A stretch of 11,743 nt of DNA from JBOGJI01 sp050747865 (lineage in GTDB: Bacteria > Acidobacteriota > Thermoanaerobaculia > Multivoradales > JAHEKO01): NCBI GenBank assembly GCA_050747865.1, contig JBOGJI010000059.1, positions 1-11,743 of the forward strand, given 5' to 3'. Below are positions 6,719-11,743 of the stretch, piece by piece. The notes beneath the pieces are model-generated. The model was given only the letters and a program-made list of their open reading frames with translations. It searched no databases and had not been told where the DNA came from. The position numbers and the translations under genes were made by a program. Position 1 is the stretch's first letter. Each line of letters begins with the position of its first letter.

Positions 6719-6781
6719 ACCCTCCTCGTCATGGAAGAGGGCGTTCGAGGGCGTCACGGCGGCCCCCCCGTCCGGTCATTC

Positions 6782-7669
6782 TCAGTCGAGCCCGGCACTA
6801 CCCGCTGCCTGGCGCCGTAACAATACTGTGAGACCTGGTCCGAGGGGAAGCAGAAGCAGGACGACCATCACCCCGAGACTCACCTTGGCTCCCCAGCCGG
6901 TGAGTCCGACCGCGAGGACCAGCGCCGCACACAGAGCCATGGCAACCTCCACCGCGGCATAGAGCTCGGGGTTACGGTTCCTCACCTCGAGCACCAAGGT
7001 GAGCAACAAGACCGAGGTGATCGCCACCGCAAGCGACCCCACCAATAGCCAGCGGACCTCGTCGGGCAGTGGTTCCGCAGCGTGTTCGACGGTATTGTAG
7101 AAGGCGACCACCATTCCCATCGCCTCGCTCACCAAGGCCAACGCCCATATCCAGTAGCGCATCGGCTCGGCGAGGAGGGGACTGGCGAAGAAGAGGGCGG
7201 CGGCGATCAAGTAGGCGGTGCAGTAGGGGATGGAGGCCGGGCGATGAGACGGATCGTGCCACCCGGTCCGGAACCAGAGGGCCACCAGAACCGCCGTGTT
7301 CACCCCGTAGGCGAGGGCAAAGCCGACCGAGCCGTCGCCGGGCACATCCCCGACGAACACGGCCATGACCGTCACGGCCAGCATTTGGGCGAAGGTGAAC
7401 ACCCGCACACTGACGTCGTTGGTCGCGTGCAGATCGTGATAGAGCGTGCCGTTGATCCACGAGGACCACACCGCATAGAACAAGAAGACGAACCATCCGA
7501 CACCCTCCCAGGAGGGATGCTCGGCGAGTCGATGGGCGAGCTGGGCGATGATCACCACGAAGACGAGATCGAAGAACAGCTCGAGGAAAGTGACCCGCCG
7601 ATCCCTGGGCCGGTCCTCGAACCGAGCAGGTGGTTGCCAGAGACGACGGAAGATCGACTGTTGGGTCAT
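6782..7669 (-). CDS. Low-temperature-requirement protein A (LtrA) family, internally shortened
   Basis: Membrane protein of unclear biochemical function; the family is named from a Listeria cold-growth mutant. The N-terminal half is canonical: PPARFEDRPRDRRVTFLELF (about 13-32), FFDLVFVVIIAQLAHRLAEH (32-51), WINGTLYHDLH (71-81), RTGWHDPSHRP (134-144). The C-terminal part NTVEHAAEPLPDEVRWLLVG (192-211) matches the end of the family. About 100-130 residues that normally separate them, including the conserved ERFGLF-II-LGE segment and two or three helices, are absent: residue 182 (WALALVSE) runs straight into AMGMVVAFYN in frame. The product has 295 residues against about 370-400, and about nine helices instead of twelve. 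ATG 7669 has GAAGGTG upstream and lies 10 nt after the PIN toxin stop, so it is probably cotranscribed with the toxin-antitoxin pair. It could be a functional short variant or an in-frame deletion; the missing motif favours the latter. Confidence 0.8.
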   Translation of the reverse strand: MTQQSIFRRLWQPPARFEDRPRDRRVTFLELFFDLVFVVIIAQLAHRLAEHPSWEGVGWFVFLFYAVWSSWINGTLYHDLHATNDVSVRVFTFAQMLAVTVMAVFVGDVPGDGSVGFALAYGVNTAVLVALWFRTGWHDPSHRPASIPYCTAYLIAAALFFASPLLAEPMRYWIWALALVSEAMGMVVAFYNTVEHAAEPLPDEVRWLLVGSLAVAITSVLLLTLVLEVRNRNPELYAAVEVAMALCAALVLAVGLTGWGAKVSLGVMVVLLLLPLGPGLTVLLRRQAAGSAGLD

Positions 7670-7679
7670 GCCCGCACCT

Positions 7680-8108
7680 TCACGGCGTCCTATCCTGGAC
7701 GCTGCCCAGATAGGTGCTCGGCGTGAGGATCGGAGTGTCTCGGTAGGGATGGAGGACGAGGAGATCGTCATCGCCCGTCACGATGACGTCGGCGCGGCCG
7801 TTGATCGCCAACTCGAGGAACTTGTCGTCCTTGGGATCGCGACAGGCTTGGATCCTGTACACGATGGGCACCCAGTCGACGAGTCGGCTGAGTAGACGCA
7901 GGAACTCCTGGCGCTCCGCGACAGTGAGATACGGATCGAGTTTGGGACGAGCGAGAACGTCGGCCAGCTCGTCGAAAGTCGGGGCCGAGGCAAGGAGCTG
8001 GCCATGCCGGACGATTCTGCTGACTGCACGACCGGGAACCGAATGGGGCAGTAACAGCCGGCTGATGAGGACGCCGGTATCGATGACGACCCGCTCTCTA
8101 GCTGCCAT
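7680..8108 (-). CDS. PIN-domain toxin (COG1569-type RNase)
   Basis: 142 residues, a single PIN domain. The acidic metal-binding residues are in place: Asp10 in VVIDTGVLIS, Glu47 in TFDELADVL, the DPKDDKFLELA segment (91-101), and TGDDDLL (111-117). PIN toxins cut RNA with Mg2+ or Mn2+ and are held inactive by a cognate antitoxin. The C terminus (ILTPSTYLGSV) is the normal end of this subfamily, so the gene is complete. ATG 8108 overlaps the end of the antitoxin gene by 11 nt, the usual arrangement for coupled synthesis with the antitoxin first. LtrA follows after 10 nt. Confidence 0.93.
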   Translation of the reverse strand: MAARERVVIDTGVLISRLLLPHSVPGRAVSRIVRHGQLLASAPTFDELADVLARPKLDPYLTVAERQEFLRLLSRLVDWVPIVYRIQACRDPKDDKFLELAINGRADVIVTGDDDLLVLHPYRDTPILTPSTYLGSVQDRTP

Positions 8109-8349
8109 CGGCGAGGATGTCCGCCAGCTTCTCCTCGGTCAGCCCGCGGGCAGCCGCCCGCTCTGCGATGCGGTCGCAGAAGCGTTCGAACTCCTCGATG
8201 TTGAGGGCGCGGAGTCGCTGATACTCGTCCGTGGAGAGCAGGACGGCCACCTCCCGATTCTGGCGACGGATGGTGACTGGCTCGCGCTGTGCGGCATCGA
8301 GGATTGCCGCAAATCGTTGCTTGGCCTCTGTGGCGGATACAAATCGCAT
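8098..8349 (-). CDS. Phd/YefM-family antitoxin
   Basis: 83 residues. The N-terminal DNA-binding part shows VSATEAKQRFAAILDAAQRE (about 4-23), PVTIRRQNREVAVLLSTDEY (24-43) and QRLR, the standard Phd/YefM fold. The C-terminal half, rich in Glu, Arg and Ala (EEFERFCDRIAERAAARG and on), is the toxin-neutralising tail. ATG 8349 is chosen because of the strong GGAGGTG ribosome-binding site 4-5 nt upstream; a longer frame upstream would start inside the promoter. It forms an operon with the PIN toxin and probably represses it through the 8365-8395 palindrome. Confidence 0.92.
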   Translation of the reverse strand: MRFVSATEAKQRFAAILDAAQREPVTIRRQNREVAVLLSTDEYQRLRALNIEEFERFCDRIAERAAARGLTEEKLADILADGS

Positions 8350-8364
8350 AGCACCTCCAACGCA

Positions 8365-8397
8365 GTCTATTTTAGATGCTTCGTCCAAAATAGACAA
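8365..8397 (-). promoter_or_regulatory. Promoter with superimposed palindromic operator of the toxin-antitoxin operon
   Basis: GTCTATTTT (8365-8373) and AAAATAGAC (8387-8395) are perfect 9-bp inverted arms separated by 13 nt, centre to centre about two helical turns. On the minus strand the same bases form a -35 TTGTCT (8397-8392) and a -10 TAAAAT (8374-8369) exactly 17 nt apart. Each arm therefore covers one promoter box, so a bound antitoxin dimer or pair of dimers would block RNA polymerase. The start point would fall near 8362, about 12 nt before the antitoxin ATG. Confidence 0.75.
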
Positions 8398-8413
8398 TTC
8401 GGCCCCGACGCCT

Positions 8414-8444
8414 CTACTGACGGCGGGTCGCTGTGAATCAGTAG
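8414..8444. repeat. 7-bp inverted repeat at the end of the second DinB gene
   Basis: CTACTGA (8414-8420) and TCAGTAG (8438-8444), spacer 17 nt, overlapping the DinB stop codon. There is no T-run, so it is a weak candidate for a terminator or insulator between DinB and the toxin-antitoxin promoter. Confidence 0.3.
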
Positions 8445-8974
8445 CGAGTCAGAATGGGGAGGTAGGCGGCCCATGGGCCTACCTCGCTCCGATATCGCTT
8501 GGCCATGACCCGCGAGATCTGCGCGATGTGGCCCAGGTCGTGCGCTGCCCAGGTGGCGAGCAGTTGCGCCAACGTCACAGTGCCGAGTTCCGGGTGACGG
8601 CCCTGCAACGCGAGTTGCTCCGGTCCGAGCTCCCAGCTCCGCAGCGTGTCGAGATTGGACGCGCGTAGCTCGGCGAAACGGTCCAGCAGACTCTCCAGCG
8701 ACCGGTCGCGGAAACGCTCGAGCTGGGCGAACCGGTCGAACGGCTCGAACGGACGTGCGGTTCCGTGCTCGAGGATGATGCGGGCGCGCGGAATCCAGTC
8801 CGTCTCCTCGCCGTGGATCAGATGGCCGACGTTGTCGAACGGGCTCCAGGTGTCGGGTCCTTCGTCGACGCGCTGCCACGGCTCTGAGATGCCCGCGAGC
8901 AGACCGCGCAGCATCGCCGGTGTCCGCTCCAAGATCTCAATAGCTTCGTCGAGCCGAAACTCGCTGTCGTTCAT
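8438..8974 (-). CDS. DinB-family (DinB_2) metal-dependent protein, second copy type
   Basis: 178 residues. Metal ligands: His51 in NVGHLIHGEETDW, and His145 and His149 in TWAAHDLGHIAQISRVMAKR. This places it in the DinB_2 group with a C-terminal HDLGHIAQI motif, clearly different from the protein at 5038-5568, so it is not a recent duplicate. The C terminus (WAAYLPILTRY) is the usual end. The reaction is unknown; thiol-dependent transfer or hydrolysis is the family precedent. ATG 8974 lies in ATGA, overlapping the stop of a short upstream coding remnant, so it was probably second in an operon that has since lost its first gene. No good Shine-Dalgarno is seen. Confidence 0.88.
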   Translation of the reverse strand: MNDSEFRLDEAIEILERTPAMLRGLLAGISEPWQRVDEGPDTWSPFDNVGHLIHGEETDWIPRARIILEHGTARPFEPFDRFAQLERFRDRSLESLLDRFAELRASNLDTLRSWELGPEQLALQGRHPELGTVTLAQLLATWAAHDLGHIAQISRVMAKRYRSEVGPWAAYLPILTRY

Positions 8975-9045
8975 CGGTCGAGCTCTGAGTACCGCTTCCT
9001 CGGGTCCACGGGGATTCTCTTCCTCGCCTCTCCGATGATATCGAT
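8971..9045 (-). pseudogene. C-terminal remnant of a gene once upstream of DinB
   Basis: The frame IDIIGEARKRIPVDPRKRYS then ELDR ends with a TGA that overlaps the DinB ATG as ATGA, the classic sign of neighbouring cistrons. Further upstream the frame enters a palindrome (9058-9070) and then the antisense of UPF0462, so at most about 24 residues are left. I do not recognise the family, and the piece is too short to be sure it is coding. Confidence 0.25.
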
Positions 9046-9057
9046 GCCGAGGGGGGC

Positions 9058-9070
9058 GGTGCCAGGCACC
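9058..9070. repeat. REP-like palindrome GGTGCCAGGCACC
   Basis: A perfect palindrome of 6-bp arms around A. The sequence resembles REP palindromes reported beside REP-associated tyrosine transposases (from memory). Only one copy is present in this window and no transposase is near. It sits in the 9046-9161 spacer, which is otherwise empty. Confidence 0.35.
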
Positions 9071-9161
9071 CTTCTCGGTGTTCCGGAATCGACGCGTCCC
9101 GCAGCCGATGGGGGCCAGAGTAACTTGCACGCGCGGCTGCAGGGACGGCGAGGGACGCGGG

Positions 9162-9686
9162 CTAGAGGTCGAGCGGGGGAAAGCTCCCCGGTTGGTGGAA
9201 ATCCGGGGCGGAGCCGGTCAGCGGAGAGGCCGCGAGGTACCGGCGCGCCGCACCGACGCCATGCAGCGCGAAAGCGTTCGCTCGCCAAGGGCGAGGGGGG
9301 AGCCAGGCCTCCGGGAGATGCGCTCGGCCGGTCCAGCGCCGCGCGTCGCGGCGGACTGTGAAGTCGAGGCCGGGCTCGCTCCCCACGAGTCGGCGGACGC
9401 CACGAAATCGCAGGACGAGGAAGTGTCCGTGGGGTCCGAGCTCGACCTCCAGATAGGGAATCTCGTGCGGCTCTCCCGGACCGGCGAGGAACAGCTCGAC
9501 GACCTCGAGCTCCCAAAGCCGATCCGTCGGGCCGGGAGGCGCGGACGGCGGCGGATCGCCGAACCAGGGCGCCTCGACCTCGAGCGCGAGGCCATCAGGC
9601 CGCCGCGCCAGCATCAGCTCAACGACCTCGTTGGGACGGGCTGGCTCGCCGTCCCAGGTCGAAGCGATGCGGAGGGCGACGCCCAA
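9162..9686 (-). CDS. UPF0462 family protein (homologue of human C4orf33)
   Basis: 174 residues. The order of motifs follows UPF0462 closely: STWDG (9-13), VEAPWFGDPPPSAPPGP (about 37-53), LWELEVVELFLAG (57-69), YLEVELGPHGHFLVLRFRG (about 78-96), WTGRAHLPEAWLP (about 117-129), NAFALHG (136-142), and near the end APDFHQPGSF. The fold resembles carbohydrate-binding/DOMON-like beta sandwiches, but no activity is known to me. The start is TTG 9686 with GGGAG about 8 nt upstream; no ATG or GTG gives a better N terminus, and the strand must begin before ALRIASTWDG. It lies directly after a truncated AhpD-like gene whose nonsense tail overlaps its start by 68 nt. Confidence 0.8.
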   Translation of the reverse strand: MGVALRIASTWDGEPARPNEVVELMLARRPDGLALEVEAPWFGDPPPSAPPGPTDRLWELEVVELFLAGPGEPHEIPYLEVELGPHGHFLVLRFRGVRRLVGSEPGLDFTVRRDARRWTGRAHLPEAWLPPRPWRANAFALHGVGAARRYLAASPLTGSAPDFHQPGSFPPLDL

Positions 9687-9933
9687 GGGTAGGCTCCCTA
9701 TCTCCCTTCGGTGAGAGGTCGTTTGTCAGCGCCAGGACCTGGATCTCAGCCGGCGAGAACGTGCCGCCGTAGAAGATCTCGCGGACAGCCAGGAAGCCGC
9801 GCAGCAGCTCCGGCGACTCGGCCATGGTCGCCGCCAGGTTGGGAATCATACCGAGGCCCTGCCGTAGATCGCGGAGCAGCGGCTGAGAGCTCTCGGGCGC
9901 GCTGTCGACGTCGTGTACCGGGTAATTCACCAT
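9619..9933 (-). pseudogene. AhpD / carboxymuconolactone decarboxylase-like protein, cut before the catalytic cysteines
   Basis: ATG 9933 has a perfect AGGAGG 5 nt upstream. Residues 1-72 are a normal start of the AhpD-like family (MVNYPVHDVDSAPE, LRQGLGMIPNLAATMAESPE, GTFSPAEIQVLALTND). Intact members continue with an E-N-x-C-x-x-C motif and a His about three residues later, the peroxidase or decarboxylase site. Here ALTND is followed by LSPKGDREPTLGRRP, which is out-of-frame leader and start of the UPF0462 gene, so the break lies near 9717. Without the CxxC the product cannot be an alkylhydroperoxidase. The promoter, ribosome-binding site and first third of the gene are untouched, so this is a clean 3' loss. 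Confidence 0.72.
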
Positions 9934-9951
9934 CTCCACCTCCTGTTCGTG

Positions 9952-9972
9952 CGCGCGGCTTCATGCCGCGCG
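9952..9972. repeat. GC-rich hairpin in the leader of the AhpD-like gene
   Basis: CGCGCGGC (9952-9959) and GCCGCGCG (9965-9972) are perfect 8-bp arms around TTCAT. In the mRNA the hairpin would lie 5 nt upstream of the AGGAGG (9941-9946). It could be a regulatory leader structure, or, as DNA, an operator. No T-run follows. Confidence 0.45.
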
Positions 9973-9981
9973 TAGATCGAC

Positions 9982-10010
9982 ACGGTAGGAGAGCCCGGTA
10001 GCGAAGCCAA
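9982..10010 (-). promoter_or_regulatory. Possible promoter of the AhpD-like gene
   Basis: Minus strand: TTGGCT (10010-10005), 17 nt, TACCGT (9987-9982). Three to four matches per box and ideal spacing. The transcript would start near 9975, just before the 9952-9972 hairpin. A moderate candidate only. Confidence 0.28.
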
Positions 10011-10089
10011 TTCCCTTGCAGGTAAGTGTCCCTGGGAGCGGACCACCGATGAGACTGCGCGGTGGCGGAGAGGCTGTCGGCCAAGCGTC

Positions 10090-11310
10090 TCAGAGGATGC
10101 GGCGCCAGGCCGCTGGCAGGGTCACCCGCTCGGCGCCGACGAAGCACGCCAGGCTGTCGAGCGCTGCGACCAGACCCTGCTCGAGACGCCGGCCGCGGGA
10201 AGCTCCCGATGTGAGCTCCAGGCGCTTGACCTCGAGCTCGCCGCGCTCGCGGTGGAGCTTGGGGTCGAGACGCCCGGCGAGGCGGCCGTCGTGGAGGATC
10301 GGCATGGCGTAGTAGCCGAACTCGCGCTTGGCCGGCGGCACGTAGATCTCCAGCCGGTAGGAGAAGCCGAGCAGCTCCTCGGCCCGCCGCCGCTGCCACA
10401 ACAGCGAATCGAACGGGCAGATGAGCGTCGTGCCCTCGGCCGGCGGCGCCTCACCCAGGGCTTCGAGGTCCTCGGGCCGCGCGTAGCAGGATCCACGCAC
10501 CCCTTCGACCCGGCCCTCGACGACGCGGCCGGCTGCCACGTTGCGGCGGATCACCCGCTGGCGGTCGGCGGCGCTCAGCGTCGGCGTGGTGAAGTAGCCC
10601 CTGAGATGGCCCTCCGAAGCGACGCCATTGCCCGACAGGCCCACCAACAGCCAATGGTCCTCGAGCTCGCGCGTGCTCGCCGGCTCGACCCTCGGGTAGA
10701 CGCGCTCGGCGAGGTCGTAGACGCAGCGGAAGTGCCGCCGCTCGGTAACCGCCACGCGCCCCTGGTGCCACAGCAGTTTGAGCGAGCGCTTGTCTTCTTT
10801 TGGCAGGGGCATGGCCCACCAGGCCGGCCCCTCTCGTGCGGGCTCGTCCGGCCGGCGCTCGAAGTCCACCGCCTCGACCGGCCCCTGCTCGCGCAGCCGT
10901 TTGAGCACCCGCCTCTTGGACGCGGTGGAGGTCTCCCAGTGCGACCACCACGCACGCTCGGTCCAGCTCGGCCGTGGGAAGCGGCGCATGCGCCGGAGAC
11001 CCAGCGGCAGGTGCGAGATCGGCAGCAGCGAGGCTTCGTGGCCCCAGTACTCGTAGGCCTCCCTCTCGCTGTAGAACCAGCGATCGAGCGCCCGGCGGTC
11101 GTAGGCGCCGAAGCGGCTCCACAGCGTCAGGTAGTGCGCACGGTCGACCACGTTGACGCTGTCGAGCTGCAGCGCCCCGGTGCGTTCCAGGTGCTCAGTC
11201 AGCACTCGGCGGTCCAGCTTGACCGTGCCGCGCGGGGCAGCCAGCCCCTGGCGGTGGAGCCACAGGCGCACCACCACCTCCCGGCCGAGCTCGAACGCGG
11301 GTTTCGCCAC
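10090..11310 (-). CDS. YcaQ-type winged-helix DNA glycosylase (HTH_42 family)
   Basis: 406 residues, full length for the family that includes E. coli YcaQ (AlkX), which unhooks interstrand crosslinks and excises bulky N7-alkylated bases, and Streptomyces AlkZ. Seen: winged-helix start FELGREVVVRLWLHRQGL (6-23), then ALQLDSVNVVDRAHYLTLWS (46-65), where Gln48-Leu49-Asp50 is the Q-x-D catalytic motif of the YcaQ branch (AlkZ has Q-x-Q). Later, the YEYWGHEASLLP box, WDxxE-type EDHWLLVG, and the C-terminal LICPFDSLLWQRRRAEELLG and RLEIYVPPAKREFGYYAMPI are all conserved. Start: GTG 11310 with AGGGGG about 7 nt upstream. Promoter candidate at 11340. It is monocistronic: the AhpD-like gene lies 157 nt downstream. 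The protein looks intact. Confidence 0.9.
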   Translation of the reverse strand: MAKPAFELGREVVVRLWLHRQGLAAPRGTVKLDRRVLTEHLERTGALQLDSVNVVDRAHYLTLWSRFGAYDRRALDRWFYSEREAYEYWGHEASLLPISHLPLGLRRMRRFPRPSWTERAWWSHWETSTASKRRVLKRLREQGPVEAVDFERRPDEPAREGPAWWAMPLPKEDKRSLKLLWHQGRVAVTERRHFRCVYDLAERVYPRVEPASTRELEDHWLLVGLSGNGVASEGHLRGYFTTPTLSAADRQRVIRRNVAAGRVVEGRVEGVRGSCYARPEDLEALGEAPPAEGTTLICPFDSLLWQRRRAEELLGFSYRLEIYVPPAKREFGYYAMPILHDGRLAGRLDPKLHRERGELEVKRLELTSGASRGRRLEQGLVAALDSLACFVGAERVTLPAAWRRIL

Positions 11311-11339
11311 TCGTCGCCCCCTCTCTTCGTTACGGGCTG

Positions 11340-11345
11340 ATGATA
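11340..11345 (-). promoter_or_regulatory. Possible -10 box of the YcaQ-type gene
   Basis: TATCAT on the minus strand, one mismatch from TATAAT, giving a leader of about 20 nt that contains the ribosome-binding site. The -35 at 16-17 nt (TCGAAT-like) is poor. Confidence 0.33.
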
Positions 11346-11474
11346 GCGGCGCCGGGCGTTAATTCGAGTGCCGGGCATGCAAGATGACTCGATGACCTCG
11401 TCGAGCTCCGGATCCTGCAGCGGGTCGCACCGGGCCGATCGTCAACCAGGAGGACGCCCTGCCGCTCGCCGGCG

Positions 11475-11585
11475 TTCCACGCGACGATCTATCCCACCAG
11501 CCTGGTGCCCGCGCTCGTCGCGGAGCTGTCCATCTGCCTCTGGCTCCTGATCAAGGGCGTCAATCTCAAGAAGTGGAACGCGCGG
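11475..11585 (+). pseudogene. C-terminal fragment of a DUF4386 membrane protein
   Basis: The plus-strand frame reads FHATIYPTSLVPALVAELSI then CLWLLIKGVNLKKWNAR. The pattern of a last membrane helix with AEL/GEL...LWLLIKGV-----W is the characteristic end of DUF4386 proteins (usually about 220-240 residues). Upstream in this frame no earlier helices are found: the residues before FHATIY are Arg/Pro/Ser-rich, and a stop lies about 85 nt further up. Downstream the frame stays open to the window edge but with no coding character. So only about 37 residues survive. No start codon or ribosome-binding site belongs to it. Confidence 0.5.
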
Positions 11586-11743
11586 TCGAGCGCGGCACCG
11601 GCGCCGAGCCCCGGGGTCGCAGCTTTAGGCCGAGGCTCCTCGAGGTCCACGAACTGCCAGGTGAGCTCAGAGCCTGTGAATGAATCTCCCATGGGTCGCG
11701 CGCCAGGGGCTTGCGGGTCGTATGCAAGGAGCGAGGAGCGAGC
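11586..11743. other. Right-edge stretch without a recognisable gene
   Basis: No frame shows a known motif. A minus-strand frame from ATG 11692 (MGDSFTGSELTWQFVDLEEP) is open but overlaps the DUF4386 fragment and has no Shine-Dalgarno. The last bases contain a tandem repeat of GGAGCGA (11728-11734 and 11735-11741) that may continue beyond the window. Confidence 0.4.

Noticed and set aside
9982..10020. ECF-type promoter (GGAATT ... CGT) upstream of the AhpD-like gene, linked to the truncated sigma factor
   Set aside because: AhpD-like genes are often ECF41-linked, but the spacing and the TGTCACA/CGTC boxes of that group are absent, and the sigma fragment is too short to classify.
11489..11692. 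Minus-strand 67-codon frame at the right edge
   Set aside because: No ribosome-binding site, no motif, and it overlaps the better supported DUF4386 fragment on the other strand.
1..11743. Integron gene-cassette array (single accessory genes in one orientation)
   Set aside because: I looked for paired RYYYAAC/GTTRRRY core sites flanking imperfect inverted repeats between the genes and found no series of them, and no integrase. Adjacent genes overlapping as TTGA or by 11 nt also argue against separate cassettes.
1..11743. CRISPR array, tRNA, rRNA, insertion sequence or prophage
   Set aside because: No regularly spaced repeats, no cloverleaf or tRNA-like TTCGAATCC context in a credible fold, no transposase or phage protein motif, and no terminal inverted repeats with target duplications were seen.

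Overview
This is a GC-rich (roughly two-thirds G+C by eye) bacterial window with no ribosomal, tRNA, CRISPR, phage or transposase gene that I can recognise. The gene content fits a large-genome soil or sediment bacterium. The kinase with a TolB/PD40-like propeller is typical of Acidobacteriota, Gemmatimonadota and Myxococcota, while LtrA, DinB, VOC and YcaQ-type genes are widespread there and in Actinobacteriota. I cannot fix the phylum. Genes at different places also look different in codon choice: the hpt stretch is almost purely G/C at third positions, the kinase much less so.

Layout, left to right. (1) 1-3180: the tail of an unknown plus-strand gene meets, stop against stop, a minus-strand ECF sigma factor that keeps only region 2. 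Upstream of it in the same direction lies a long membrane-anchored Ser/Thr kinase with a propeller sensor, broken by one frameshift. (2) 3178-5568: a 3'-truncated hpt gene converges on the last 36 codons of a RibD/DHFR-like gene, followed by a DinB-MFS pair joined by a TTGA stop/start overlap. (3) 5569-6289: a TetR-type operator palindrome followed by only nine TetR-like codons, then a cytochrome c gene cut off before its haem motif and facing a fragment of a membrane gene. (4) 6290-8397: an antitoxin-PIN toxin pair with a clear palindromic operator over its promoter, followed 10 nt later by an internally shortened LtrA gene and then a VOC protein. (5) 8438-11310: a second DinB protein, a UPF0462 (human C4orf33-like) protein, an AhpD-like gene amputated before its catalytic cysteines, and a complete YcaQ-type DNA glycosylase. 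(6) The right edge holds only the tail of a DUF4386 membrane protein.

The intact genes (DinB x2, MFS, VOC, PIN/antitoxin, UPF0462, YcaQ) are all on the minus strand and look like stand-alone accessory genes. Between them sit at least eight gene fragments whose break points fall inside conserved domains. All five plus-strand genes seen here are fragments. I read the window as a patchwork made by repeated deletions or rearrangements, or, as an alternative that must be excluded first, as a chimeric assembly.

I found no convincing new multi-gene system. The best functional units are the self-regulated toxin-antitoxin operon feeding into LtrA, the DinB-MFS pair next to an orphan TetR operator, and the kinase followed by a region-2-only sigma factor with its own extended -10 promoter.
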